Positions 8,875-19,071 of a stretch of DNA of 64,000 bases are shown here, piece after piece. Position 1 is the stretch's first letter. Every line of letters starts with the position of its first letter. The stretch covers positions 124,001 to 188,000 of the forward strand of contig NZ_QORI02000010.1 in assembly GCF_003325755.1 (NCBI RefSeq), given 5' to 3'. The position numbers were made by a program, and so were the translations under genes. The notes under the pieces were generated by a model, which was given only the letters and a program-made list of their open reading frames with translations, searched no databases and was not told the DNA's origin. This DNA is from Pseudomonas sp. SST3. Lineage in GTDB: Bacteria; Pseudomonadota; Gammaproteobacteria; Pseudomonadales; Pseudomonadaceae.

Positions 8875-9963
8875 ATGACCGAAGGGATCTTGTTGGCAGC
8901 GACCGGCCTGCTGCTGGTGCTGACCTTCTTGCCACTCTGGAAGAACCCAGCCTGGTGGGTGCGAGGGCTGGACTTTCCCCGCCTGCAGCTGTGCGTACTG
9001 GCCTTCGCATTGCTGCTGGCTCAGGCGTTGCTGCTCTCCTACTCCGAGCCGTTGCAGATCCTGATTTCCGTTCTGGTTGTCGGCTGCCTCGCCTATCAAG
9101 CCTGGTGGATCATTCCGTATACCCGGTTATGGCGAGCCGAGGTAAAACTTGCCGACACGAGCCGCGACAGGCCGCGTATCCGCGTCATGGCGGCCAACGT
9201 CCTTACACCGAACCGTCAGGCTGACAAGCTCAAGGCGCTGGTGCACAAGCATCGACCCGATGTGCTGGTGACGCTGGAAACCGATCACTGGTGGGAAACG
9301 CAGCTCGAGGAGCTAACCGGCGAGTATCCCCACTCCATTCGCTGTCCGCTGGAGAACCTCTACGGCATGCACGTCTGGTCACGGTTACCGTTGGAGAATG
9401 CAGAAACTTGTTTTCTCGTCGAAGACGACGTGCCATCCATGCACGCCAAGGTGCGCCTAAACGACCAACTGGCGGTTCGCATGCACTTTCTTCATCCCGC
9501 TCCGCCCAGCCCGACGGAGAACGATGAATCCACCGAGCGCGATATCGAGTTGCTCGTGGTGGCGAAAAGCGTACAGGACGACGAGCAAGACACGCCGATC
9601 ATCGTCACCGGCGATCTGAACGATGTGGCCTGGTCAGCCAATACACGGTTGTTTCGCAAGATCAGCGGGCTGCTCGACCCTAGAGTGGGGCGTTACATGG
9701 TCAACAGTTTCCATGCCCAGCACTGGTTTCTGCGCTGGCCGCTGGATCACCTGTTTCATAGCCATCACTTCCAGCTGATCCGCATCCAGCGTTTGCCACA
9801 GTTCGGCTCAGATCATTTCCCGGTACTGGTCGAACTGCAGTACGACCCCGCTTCGGAGCAGCAGAGCCTGCAGGGCGACGCGGCCGACGAACTCGAAGCA
9901 GACCAAAAGATCAGCGAGAAGCCTGTCAGCGCGTCGGATGTACCGGAGCCAGAGAAGCGCTGA
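8875..9963 (+). CDS. membrane-anchored endonuclease/exonuclease/phosphatase (EEP) family protein
   Basis: A 362-residue protein. Three hydrophobic segments (about 4-20, 37-56 and 60-80) anchor it in the inner membrane. Residues 100-335 form an EEP domain: strand IRVMAANVLTPNR, metal-ligand Glu in VLVTLETDHWW, IIVTGDLNDVAWS, and the terminal GSDHFPVLVELQ with the catalytic Asp-His pair. The acidic C-terminal tail after 335 is low complexity. This architecture is widespread in Pseudomonas and its substrate (nucleic acid, phospholipid or other phosphodiester) is unknown. The ATG at 8875 has GAGG upstream. The hexanucleotide array in the leader suggests length-dependent expression. Confidence 0.8.
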   Translation: MTEGILLAATGLLLVLTFLPLWKNPAWWVRGLDFPRLQLCVLAFALLLAQALLLSYSEPLQILISVLVVGCLAYQAWWIIPYTRLWRAEVKLADTSRDRPRIRVMAANVLTPNRQADKLKALVHKHRPDVLVTLETDHWWETQLEELTGEYPHSIRCPLENLYGMHVWSRLPLENAETCFLVEDDVPSMHAKVRLNDQLAVRMHFLHPAPPSPTENDESTERDIELLVVAKSVQDDEQDTPIIVTGDLNDVAWSANTRLFRKISGLLDPRVGRYMVNSFHAQHWFLRWPLDHLFHSHHFQLIRIQRLPQFGSDHFPVLVELQYDPASEQQSLQGDAADELEADQKISEKPVSASDVPEPEKR

Positions 9964-10109
9964 GATCAGGTCCCGCTAGCCGTCATGCCGTCGTGCCGTC
10001 AGCCGGCTTCGATTCGCAGCCCGTGCAGGTCGCCGCTCGAGCTTGCCGGTCACCCCTCGGTCCGGCAGCAAGCAGTGCAATCCGTGGCGCTCGAAACCCT
10101 TGCTCAGTT

Positions 10110-10568
10110 TCAGACCTCGTTGACCCGGTTGAACTGCGTCGCCAGACGCATCGTTTCGTGAGACTCAAGCGCCAGCAGATCGTTGGCAAGGTCGCGCGCG
10201 CCATCGATTTCGGCCCGACGCGCCAGTGAGCGGTACAGGTCCATGACTTGATTGTGGATCGTGAAGAGCTCGTAGGATATCTGCTCGACGCTCATGGCCG
10301 CATACGGCATGGCACAGGGTTGGCTGCGTATAACCGGATTGCGCGCCACGTAGTCGTATATCCAGGTATGCAGGGCCTTCGGGTCGGCATGACGCTCGAC
10401 GCGTTCGATGGCGTTGGCCAGTGCCTTTTCATGATCGGCGAGATAGGCCAGCAACCATTGTGCCCGCTGTTCTTCGTGTTGCGGCGCGCTCCGGCGCAGG
10501 CATCTAGACAGTTCCCGGTGGGTATCACGGGTCCAGTCAATGAGGTCTTCGAATCGCTCGATCTTCAT
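10110..10568 (-). CDS. hypothetical all-helical protein, possibly hemerythrin-like fold
   Basis: A 152-residue protein from an ATG at 10568 preceded by a strong GGAGGGAAG ribosome-binding site. It is predicted entirely helical, with the pattern ERFEDLIDWTRDTHRELSRCL, then YLADHEKALANAIERVERH, then ISYELFTIHNQVMDLYRSL. Regularly placed His residues in long amphipathic helices suggest a four-helix bundle of hemerythrin type, but I do not see the full iron-ligand set and do not name a family. It is divergent from putA, with no partner gene in its own direction. Confidence 0.6.
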   Translation of the reverse strand: MKIERFEDLIDWTRDTHRELSRCLRRSAPQHEEQRAQWLLAYLADHEKALANAIERVERHADPKALHTWIYDYVARNPVIRSQPCAMPYAAMSVEQISYELFTIHNQVMDLYRSLARRAEIDGARDLANDLLALESHETMRLATQFNRVNEV

Positions 10569-10882
10569 TCTCTCTTCCCTCCACGCCTTTCGATGGGAAC
10601 GGAGCCGCTCGCTAACGAGTCTTCCGCAGACACCCGCAGCCGCATCCATTTTCCCCGGGCTCAACGGGTCGCTTTTACGGGTCATGATTGAAGATTAGCC
10701 ATGAGTGACTGAATTGGCCCGGAACCGGCCCAGGCCTGCGCCGAATATTGCCGCCGGTCCCGCCAATCGGCGCGCGACGAAGGTCTACGCTGAACACAAA
10801 CAGCTCGATGAGCTGACCGACGCTGCGTTCGGAGTGGTCCGTCGCAGCGACACACCGCCATCGCATGACAGAGGGCAGGCAT
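10569..10882. other. divergent intergenic region carrying the putA promoter
   Basis: A 314-bp gap between the hypothetical gene and putA. It must hold the putA promoter and, if PutA autoregulates here as in relatives with a ribbon-helix-helix domain, its operators. I could not pick out repeated operator sequences or a convincing -35/-10 pair by eye. Confidence 0.4.
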
Positions 10883-13800
10883 ATGGAGACCACAACGCTC
10901 GGCATCAAGCTCGACGAGGCAACCGGTGATCGACTCGAGGCGGCAGCCCGGCGGATCGGCCGCACGCCACATGAGCTGGTGGAACAAGCGCTGCTCCAGT
11001 ACCTCGATCATCTCGAAAATGGTGCAGAACCCCTCGGTGCTACGCCACTGGAGCACGCTACCCAGCAACCGGCGGTCGCTGTCGGGCACGGCCGTGAACC
11101 GTTCATCGAGTTCGCCGAGAGCATCCTGCCGCAGCCTGTGCTGCGCGCCGCCATAACGGCAGCCTACCGCCGACCTGAGCCCGAGGCGTTGTCGATGCTG
11201 CTGGAACAGGCACGACTGTCGCCAGAAAAAGCCAGCGCCACACACCAGCTGGCCCTGCGTATCGCCGGGAAGTTGCGCAATCAGAAAAGCGCCGGTGGGC
11301 GTCAGGGCCTGGTGCAAGGATTGCTGCAGGAGTTCTCGCTGTCGTCCCAGGAAGGCGTGGCGTTGATGTGCCTCGCTGAAGCCCTGCTACGCGTGCCCGA
11401 CAAGGGCACCCGCGATGCGCTGATTCGCGACAAGATCAGCACCGGCAACTGGCAGCCTCACTTGGGCAACAGCCAGTCTGTATTCGTCAATGCAGCGACC
11501 TGGGGGCTGATGCTCACCGGCAGACTGGTGGCCACGCATAACGAATCCAACCTCTCCTCCTCGCTCAATCGCCTGATCGGCAAGGGCGGCGAGCCGTTGA
11601 TCCGCAAGGGCGTGGACATGGCGATGCGGCTGATGGGCGAGCAGTTCGTGACCGGCGAAACCATCAATGAAGCCCTTGCCAACGCCCAAACCATGGAAGC
11701 CAAGGGTTTTCGCTATTCCTACGACATGCTCGGCGAGGCGGCTCTGACCGCCGCTGATGCACGCCGCTATCTGGCGTCGTACGAACAGGCGATCCATTCC
11801 ATCGGCATGGCCTCGCGCGGGCGAGGCATCTATGAGGGACCGGGCATCTCGATCAAGCTGTCGGCGCTGCATCCCCGCTACAGCCGTGCGCAGTATGACC
11901 GCGTTATGGACGAGCTCTACCCGACCTTGCTGTCGCTGACGCAATTGGCGCAGCGCTACGACATCGGCATCAATATCGATGCGGAAGAAGCGGACCGCCT
12001 CGAGCTGTCGCTGGATCTACTCGAACGGCTCTGCTTCGAATCCTCATTGAGCGACTGGAATGGCATCGGCTTCGTCATCCAGGCCTATCAGAAGCGCTGC
12101 CCGTACGTGGTGGATTATCTGATCGATCTAGCTAAACGCAGCCGGCATAGGCTGATGATTCGCCTGGTCAAGGGCGCCTACTGGGACAGCGAAATAAAGC
12201 TGGCGCAGATCAACGGGTTGGAGGGCTACCCGGTCTATACCCGCAAGGCCTACACCGATGTGTCCTTCATTGCTTGTGCACGCAAGCTGCTTGCGGCACC
12301 GGAGGCGATCTATCCACAATTCGCCACTCACAACGCCCACACCCTGGCCGCCGTGTACCACCTCGCCAGACAGAACTATTACCCCGGCCAGTATGAATTC
12401 CAGTGCCTGCACGGCATGGGCGAGCCGCTCTACGAGCAGGTCGTCGGCAAGGGCAGCGAGCGGCTGAACCGGCCGTGCCGTATCTACGCACCGGTCGGCA
12501 GCCACGAGACGTTGCTGGCCTATCTGGTGCGCAGACTGCTGGAGAACGGCGCCAACACCTCATTCGTCAACCGCATCGCCGATAAGAGCATTTCGCTGGA
12601 AGAGCTGGTCGCCGACCCGGTGCTGACGGTGGAGCAGATGCTCACCGCGGAAGGCACACTCGGGCTGCCTCACCCGCGGATCCCACTGCCCAGACATCTT
12701 TACGGAGAGACACGCCTCAATTCGTGCGGCCTCGACCTTTCTAACGAACAGCGCCTGGCCTCGCTTTCCTCCGCCCTGCTCGCCAGTACACATCAGCGCC
12801 ATATCGCGGCGCCGCTGCTCGGCTGCGAGAACGCCTCGATGACATCGGCCGAACCCTTGCTCAACCCGGCGGACCATCGAGACGTGGTCGGGCTGGTGCA
12901 GGAAGCCAGCGAAGAGGACGTCGACAATGCGCTGCGCTGCGCGCAGGACAACGCCAATCTCTGGCAGTCCACTCCGCCTGCCGAGCGCGCGGCGGCGCTC
13001 GAGAGAGCGGCGGCGCTGATGGAACAACGCATGCAGCAATTGATGGGCGTACTCATCCGTGAAGCGGGTAAGTCATACGTCAACGCCATCGCTGAAGTGC
13101 GCGAAGCGGTGGATTTCTTGCGTTTTTACAGCGCCGAGGTGCGCAGCAATTTCGATAACGACACCCATCACCCGCTCGGCCCGGTGGTCTGTATCAGTCC
13201 TTGGAATTTCCCCCTCGCGATCTTCACCGGGCAGGTCTGCGCCGCGCTGGGCGCCGGCAATACGGTATTGGCCAAACCGGCCGAGCAGACGCCGTTAATC
13301 GCCACGTTGGGCGTGCAGATCCTGCATGAGGCCGGCGTTCCCAAGGGCATCCTGCAGCTTCTGCCCGGGCGCGGCGAAACCGTCGGTGCACGGCTGGTGG
13401 CCGATGAGCGTGTTCGCGGCGTCATGTTCACCGGTTCCACTGCAGTTGCCTCGATTCTGCAACGCAGCATTGCCGGGCGGTTGGATGAGCGCGGTCGGAG
13501 CATTCCGCTGATCGCCGAAACAGGCGGGCAAAACGCGATGATCGTCGATTCCTCGGCTCTGACCGAACAGGTCGTGATGGACGTGATGGCCTCAGCCTTC
13601 GACAGCGCCGGTCAACGCTGCTCGGCGCTGCGCGTGCTCTGCGTCCAGGAAGACGTCGCCGAGCGGGTCATCGGCATGCTCAAGGGTGCCATGGCCGAGA
13701 CGCGCATGGGCAATCCGCAGCGGCTTGCGGTGGATGTCGGCCCGGTTATAGACGCTGAAGCGCGAGACAACATCGAGCGTCACCTCCAGGCGATGCGCGA

Positions 13801-14830
13801 TAAAGGCCGCCGGGTGCATCAGATGGCCCGCATCGACGAGCAGGAATGTGCCCTCGGCACCTACGTCACCCCAACGCTGATCGAGCTGGAGCGTCTCGAT
13901 GAGCTACAGCAGGAAATATTCGGGCCGGTGCTGCATGTGTTGCGCTATCGCCGTGCCGAACTGGACCAACTGCTGGAGCAGATCAACGCCGCCGGTTACG
14001 GATTGACCCTGGGCGTACACACCCGCATTGACGAAACCATTGCCAAGGTCATTGACTGCGCCAAGGTTGGCAATCTCTATGTCAATCGCAACATCGTCGG
14101 CGCGGTGGTGGGCGTGCAGCCGTTCGGCGGCGAAGGGCTGTCCGGCACCGGCCCCAAAGCCGGCGGCCCGTTGTATCTGTATCGCCTGCTATCGGAGCGG
14201 CCACACGACGCACTGCTGCGGGCGCTGGATTTTGGCGGCACGCAGGCATTGCCAGAGGTGCAGCAATCCCCTGTACAGACCGATTCCGCCCGGCAGTTCA
14301 GGCAATGGGCGCAGGATAACGGCCGAAGCGAACTGGCGACGCTTTGCGACCGCTACGCCGAGCAATCCCAGAGCGGCACCACGCGATTGCTCAACGGCCC
14401 CACCGGCGAGCGCAACAGCTATAGCCTGCTGCCTCGCGAGTACGTGCTGTGTCTGGCCGAGAATGTAGAGGATCTGCTTATCCAGGTCGCCGCGGTACTG
14501 GCTGTCGGCAGCGAAGCGGTGATGCCGGATACGGCGCTGGCCAAGGATCTGATCGCAGAGCTGCCGCAAGCGGTACAAGCCCGCGTCACCGGCGTTGCAG
14601 ACTGGACCAGCGATGCGGCACGCTTCGATGCGGTGCTTCACCACGGCAATCCCGATCAGCTGCTTGATATCAGCCAGAGCCTCTCACGTCGCAGCGGTCC
14701 CATCGTTGGCGTGCAAGGCATGGCCTCAGGCGAAACTGACATCCCACTGGAGCGTCTGCTGATCGAGCGTGCGCTGAGCATCAATACTGCCGCGGCAGGC
14801 GGCAATGCGAGCCTGATGACCATTGGCTGA
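10883..14830 (+). CDS. putA: trifunctional proline dehydrogenase / delta-1-pyrroline-5-carboxylate dehydrogenase / repressor
   Basis: A 1315-residue PutA that oxidises proline to glutamate in two steps with substrate channelling. Residues 4-45 (TLGIKLDEATGDRLEAAARR onward) form a ribbon-helix-helix DNA-binding domain, so the protein can probably also repress put genes. The FAD-dependent proline dehydrogenase barrel follows (ISIKLSALHPRYS, VKGAYWDSEIK, ATHNAHT, and SHETLLAYLVRRLLENGANT). The aldehyde dehydrogenase domain has PWNFPLAIFTGQ, FTGSTAVA, ETGGQNAMIVDSS and the catalytic Cys in FDSAGQRCSALRVLC. A C-terminal lid domain occupies the last 160 residues. The ATG at 10883 is preferred to one at 10865 because GAGGG lies 7 nt upstream. 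No putP is adjacent. Confidence 0.97.
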   Translation: METTTLGIKLDEATGDRLEAAARRIGRTPHELVEQALLQYLDHLENGAEPLGATPLEHATQQPAVAVGHGREPFIEFAESILPQPVLRAAITAAYRRPEPEALSMLLEQARLSPEKASATHQLALRIAGKLRNQKSAGGRQGLVQGLLQEFSLSSQEGVALMCLAEALLRVPDKGTRDALIRDKISTGNWQPHLGNSQSVFVNAATWGLMLTGRLVATHNESNLSSSLNRLIGKGGEPLIRKGVDMAMRLMGEQFVTGETINEALANAQTMEAKGFRYSYDMLGEAALTAADARRYLASYEQAIHSIGMASRGRGIYEGPGISIKLSALHPRYSRAQYDRVMDELYPTLLSLTQLAQRYDIGINIDAEEADRLELSLDLLERLCFESSLSDWNGIGFVIQAYQKRCPYVVDYLIDLAKRSRHRLMIRLVKGAYWDSEIKLAQINGLEGYPVYTRKAYTDVSFIACARKLLAAPEAIYPQFATHNAHTLAAVYHLARQNYYPGQYEFQCLHGMGEPLYEQVVGKGSERLNRPCRIYAPVGSHETLLAYLVRRLLENGANTSFVNRIADKSISLEELVADPVLTVEQMLTAEGTLGLPHPRIPLPRHLYGETRLNSCGLDLSNEQRLASLSSALLASTHQRHIAAPLLGCENASMTSAEPLLNPADHRDVVGLVQEASEEDVDNALRCAQDNANLWQSTPPAERAAALERAAALMEQRMQQLMGVLIREAGKSYVNAIAEVREAVDFLRFYSAEVRSNFDNDTHHPLGPVVCISPWNFPLAIFTGQVCAALGAGNTVLAKPAEQTPLIATLGVQILHEAGVPKGILQLLPGRGETVGARLVADERVRGVMFTGSTAVASILQRSIAGRLDERGRSIPLIAETGGQNAMIVDSSALTEQVVMDVMASAFDSAGQRCSALRVLCVQEDVAERVIGMLKGAMAETRMGNPQRLAVDVGPVIDAEARDNIERHLQAMRDKGRRVHQMARIDEQECALGTYVTPTLIELERLDELQQEIFGPVLHVLRYRRAELDQLLEQINAAGYGLTLGVHTRIDETIAKVIDCAKVGNLYVNRNIVGAVVGVQPFGGEGLSGTGPKAGGPLYLYRLLSERPHDALLRALDFGGTQALPEVQQSPVQTDSARQFRQWAQDNGRSELATLCDRYAEQSQSGTTRLLNGPTGERNSYSLLPREYVLCLAENVEDLLIQVAAVLAVGSEAVMPDTALAKDLIAELPQAVQARVTGVADWTSDAARFDAVLHHGNPDQLLDISQSLSRRSGPIVGVQGMASGETDIPLERLLIERALSINTAAAGGNASLMTIG

Positions 14831-15073
14831 TTGTCACGACCCGCCGTCCGGCCGAGGGGCGGCGACCTGTGCAAGCGCGGACCGTTGGGGCGTAGACCGA
14901 CCTCAGGTAGCAAGTCGTGATCGCAGCACAACCGCCGCTGAAGCGCCGGCTGCCCTGCCACAGGTCCGCTGGAGGCCAATCCGTCGCGTACGCGCAGCTT
15001 ATAGATCGCTATAGGTTCGGTGCGTTCGAAGTACTCCATCACGCGGGTTACCCCGAGTGGGAAATAACTTCGT

Positions 15074-15550
15074 TTAACAGACCGATATCACCTCGTACTG
15101 CTGGCGCCGGCCATTCACCTGTACTTCGACTTCGTCACCTTCGCGCCGACCGAGCAGTGCCTGCCCCAGCGGTGAGCGTGGCGAAATGACCAGCACCTCG
15201 GTGCGGTCCATAGCCACCCGTAACCCTGCTGCGTCCGGTCCCAGAAAGACCCAACGACAATCACCCGCGAGTTCCAGAGATACCAGTGCACCTAGCTTGA
15301 TCGCTTCATCCACCAAGGAGCGCACTGGCAGGTTGCGGTAGCTGGACAGCGCCGTCTCGATCTCATGGGCACGCCGCCGCTGACCATCCGCCAGATAAGC
15401 GGCCTCTAGGCCGCGGGTGTCGTACTTGTTTTCGGCCTTGCTCTCGGCGTGCGTTGCCGCTTCGTGGGAAGCCTTCAACGCATCCCTGGCAATAGCCAGA
15501 TCGGCCTGTAGCGTCTCGATGATCAGCGCTAGGAGATGGGTTTTGTTCAT
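15074..15550 (-). CDS. GreA/GreB-family transcription elongation factor homologue
   Basis: A 158-residue protein with a helical N-terminal hairpin (about 1-75) and a C-terminal FKBP-like domain ending ISPRSPLGQALLGRREGDEVEV, the standard Gre signature. The hairpin tip reads AESKAENKYDTRGLEA instead of the GDLSENAEY-type acidic tip of GreA and GreB, so residues that place Mg2+ in the polymerase active site are not conserved as such. It may therefore bind the polymerase secondary channel with altered cleavage activity, as other Gre-like factors do. It is a single gene. Confidence 0.8.
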   Translation of the reverse strand: MNKTHLLALIIETLQADLAIARDALKASHEAATHAESKAENKYDTRGLEAAYLADGQRRRAHEIETALSSYRNLPVRSLVDEAIKLGALVSLELAGDCRWVFLGPDAAGLRVAMDRTEVLVISPRSPLGQALLGRREGDEVEVQVNGRRQQYEVISVC

Positions 15551-15884
15551 ACGGGCTCGGAATAGGTGTGCAGGCGTCTAGCATGGCATCGGCGCGCACC
15601 GTGAGCCATGATGATTGCCGCATCGGTCAGCAGCGCCACGAGCAAAGGCAGCCCTCCGTCCAGACACGTTGGTGACAGACGCACCGTCGCCAACCCCGCC
15701 GATGGTCGGGTGGGCGATGAACCGATGCCGAAAAGTAGCTGTCCAGACAGAAGCGTCTGGATCAGCTAAACATGCGATTTGTCGGCCGCGCGCGGGATAT
15801 TTTTACAAAAGAGGAAAATTGCCGCAGGCGACGGAGCGAGACGCTGCTTATACTGACCACCCATCACAACCTGGAGCCATACCC
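15551..15884. other. intergenic region with the HU gene promoter
   Basis: A 334-bp gap between divergent genes. A TATACT at 15849-15854 lies 30 bp before the HU start and is a good -10 candidate; no -35 hexamer at normal spacing is convincing. A 6-bp inverted repeat CCAGAC/GTCTGG lies at 15743-15760. Nothing else is recognisable. Confidence 0.35.
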
Positions 15885-16157
15885 GTGAATAAAGCCGAGT
15901 TGATTGAAGCGATCGCAGCCTCCGCTGATGTACCGAAGAGCACCGCCATCCGTGTATTGGACGCCTTCACCGAAAGCGTAACCAATACCCTGCAGAACGG
16001 TGACAGCGTGACACTGGTCGGTTTCGGCACCTTTGCCGTCAAGGAGCGCGCCGCTCGTGACGGTCGCAACCCTCAGACTGGCGCGACGATCAAGATCTCC
16101 GCGGCCAAGCTGCCAGGCTTCAAGCCAGGCAAGTCGCTGAAAGATGCGGTGAACTAA
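15885..16157 (+). CDS. HU-family histone-like DNA-binding protein
   Basis: A 90-residue HU subunit starting from GTG at 15885 ([18 protein letters not shown]) with GGAG 9 nt upstream. The family signature is complete: [20 protein letters not shown], then [10 protein letters not shown] and [14 protein letters not shown]. Length and composition are those of a full HU protein that bends DNA non-specifically as a dimer. The longer open frame from 15615 has no coding character. Pseudomonads carry several HU paralogues and I do not assign which one this is. Confidence 0.93.
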   Translation: MNKAELIEAIAASADVPKSTAIRVLDAFTESVTNTLQNGDSVTLVGFGTFAVKERAARDGRNPQTGATIKISAAKLPGFKPGKSLKDAVN

Positions 16158-16425
16158 GCCAGCATCCGAATACCGGGCCGCTGACGTCCTTCGCGGACGC
16201 AGCGCCTGCTTCAACCCTGCCCAACCTGCTCATTCCCCGCACCGATTCCGACCCCCACGGCCTGATGCCCGCGCGACGCGAACGCGACAAGGCGGTCCGG
16301 ATGATCACATCACCCTCGATAACACGATAGCAACGCCAGCCGCGCGAGACCGCCCTGCCCGGCAGAAAATGTGGCGAGCCAGCGGGCACGATCTGAGCCG
16401 CGCCGCTTGTGCTGCCGAGTGGGAG

Positions 16426-17519
<1,094 letters not shown>

Positions 17520-18617
17520 ATGCTCACAACAAAAACACTTCTAGCAGGCGCTATCGCGGTACTGGTAGCGAATCAGGCTTCTGCCCTCAACGAATCCACG
17601 CAGGACCAGACGGGCACCGATAATTACGCCGATGTGGTGCAGCAGAACGGAACAGATAACCTCAGCAGCCAGTTGCAAGATGGCGACGCAAATGTCGTAT
17701 ATACCCTGCAGAACGGATCGGAATTAACCGCCACGAGTGAGCAGCGCGGGACGGGTAATTTCACTACCATCGAACAGGAAGGCAGAACCAGCCAGGCGGA
17801 TGTGTCGCAGGACGGTAGCTACAACCTCGCCACTGTCTACCAAGCCGCCTATGGGGAGGTCGGCCACACGGCGACCATTTCGCAAATCGGCACTGACAAT
17901 CTGGCCTATATCGAGCAGATCGATGGAGCAGCCAATAGCGCAACGATCGACCAGGATGGGCTGCGGAACGTGGTTGACGTATCGCAGCAGCTAACCGCCA
18001 ACCATCTCGGCGCCACACAAGTTGGCGAAGACAATACGCTACTGGTCGAGCAGCTTGGAAATAGCTCGGCCTATACAAGCCAGACCGGAACCGCCAACGC
18101 CATCGACTTGCAGCAGGATGGCGGATTCTCCGGTGCATCTGCCACCATCAGCCAAAACGGCACGGGCAACCAGGCCACGCTCACCCAGCAATCCAGTCAG
18201 TACAGCGCAGGTGACGTGCAACTGACTCAGATCGGTACGAGCAACGTTGCCAATGTGGTTGAGAACAGCGGTTTCGGAAGCTTCACCTTCACCCAGGACG
18301 GCACAGGGAACGAACTGACCGCACAGCATGGCGGCCGCTCGACGACGGTGGTAGGCACTTCGACCGGTGACTATAACCGGGTCGACATTCAACAGGGCTT
18401 CGACGGCAGCAGCCTGCTTATCGACCAGAACGGTACACGCAACGAAATCGATGTTGACCAGACGGGCTACTACGGTAGCGGCGACATTCAACAGACCGGC
18501 ACGGAGAATTACGCGTCGCTGGTTCAGATCGGAACCTCTGCCAGCGTGACGCAAGAGAGTGCTGTCATCATGCAGACCGGTAACGGCAATTCGGCGTTCG
18601 TAACCCAGGGGCAGTAG
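17520..18617 (+). CDS. secreted curlin-repeat protein (CsgA/CsgB-like, extended)
   Basis: A 365-residue protein with a signal peptide (residues 1-22, ending ASA). The mature part is a long series of imperfect repeats of about 22 residues following the curlin pattern Q-x-G-x-x-N-x-A-x-x-x-Q, for example QQNGTDNLSSQLQ, ISQIGTDNLAYIEQ, ISQNGTGNQATLTQ and MQTGNGNSAFVTQ. In curli subunits each such repeat is one turn of an amyloid beta-helix. It is more than twice the length of CsgA and CsgB (about 150 residues). No csgE, csgF, csgG or csgC homologue is beside it, so its export would rely on genes elsewhere. A good AAGGAA site precedes the ATG. Confidence 0.85.
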   Translation: MLTTKTLLAGAIAVLVANQASALNESTQDQTGTDNYADVVQQNGTDNLSSQLQDGDANVVYTLQNGSELTATSEQRGTGNFTTIEQEGRTSQADVSQDGSYNLATVYQAAYGEVGHTATISQIGTDNLAYIEQIDGAANSATIDQDGLRNVVDVSQQLTANHLGATQVGEDNTLLVEQLGNSSAYTSQTGTANAIDLQQDGGFSGASATISQNGTGNQATLTQQSSQYSAGDVQLTQIGTSNVANVVENSGFGSFTFTQDGTGNELTAQHGGRSTTVVGTSTGDYNRVDIQQGFDGSSLLIDQNGTRNEIDVDQTGYYGSGDIQQTGTENYASLVQIGTSASVTQESAVIMQTGNGNSAFVTQGQ

Positions 18618-18640
18618 CGCCTCAAATACACAGGTTATCC

Positions 18641-18666
18641 GGCAGGCCCGTCGATGCGGGCTTGCC
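18641..18666 (+). terminator. hairpin after the curlin-repeat gene
   Basis: GGCAGGCCCG and CGGGCTTGCC pair over a 6-nt loop with one G-T wobble, 23 bp after the stop codon. There is no T-tract, so it may be a 3'-end stabilising hairpin or a rho-dependent end. Confidence 0.45.
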
Positions 18667-18942
18667 GCGACAAGCTCCAGCCCCCCTGAATCCCCTTCCT
18701 CCAGAGCTGAAGAAGAACGGCTTGCGCGACGACGGCCGTCACGCAGCACTGGCGTATTCCAGCGCCCTTAAGTCAAGCGGATACCCCGTGGAAAGCATCT
18801 CCGTGTTGCGGACCCTGCCATCTGCGCAGTCCCGGCGGCCAGCATAGCTATAGTTGTCTTCAGAGCCCTGATCGGATCTTGCACCGCTGAATCCATCGCA
18901 ACGGCGCGGAGTAGTCCTTTTTTCGCAAAGGAGGACGAATAA

Positions 18943-19011
18943 ATGTTTTGTGCATTTATGCAGATCGAGTATGCGGCAACCCGCATTGTCTTGAACAAAT
19001 TTGCACTCTAG
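18943..19011 (+). CDS. candidate 22-residue leader peptide upstream of mmsA
   Basis: A short frame starting MFCAFMQIEYAATRI and ending NKFAL, preceded at 18928-18935 by a perfect Shine-Dalgarno sequence AAGGAGGA with 7-nt spacing. It ends 60 bp before mmsA. The rest of the 454-bp gap between the curlin-repeat gene and mmsA (18618-19071) holds no other credible gene. It could be a translated leader that influences mmsA, or chance. There is one Val codon and few Leu/Ile codons, so classic branched-chain amino acid attenuation is not supported. Confidence 0.35.
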   Translation: MFCAFMQIEYAATRIVLNKFAL

Positions 19012-19071
19012 GATCAGGTAAAGCTTGATCGATCCGACGTCCCCGACAACAACAATCGCCAAGGGCCTACT

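Noticed and set aside
18739..19062. 107-residue minus-strand frame between the curlin-repeat gene and mmsA
   Set aside because: No ribosome-binding site and no coding pattern; it crosses the likely mmsA promoter and leader.
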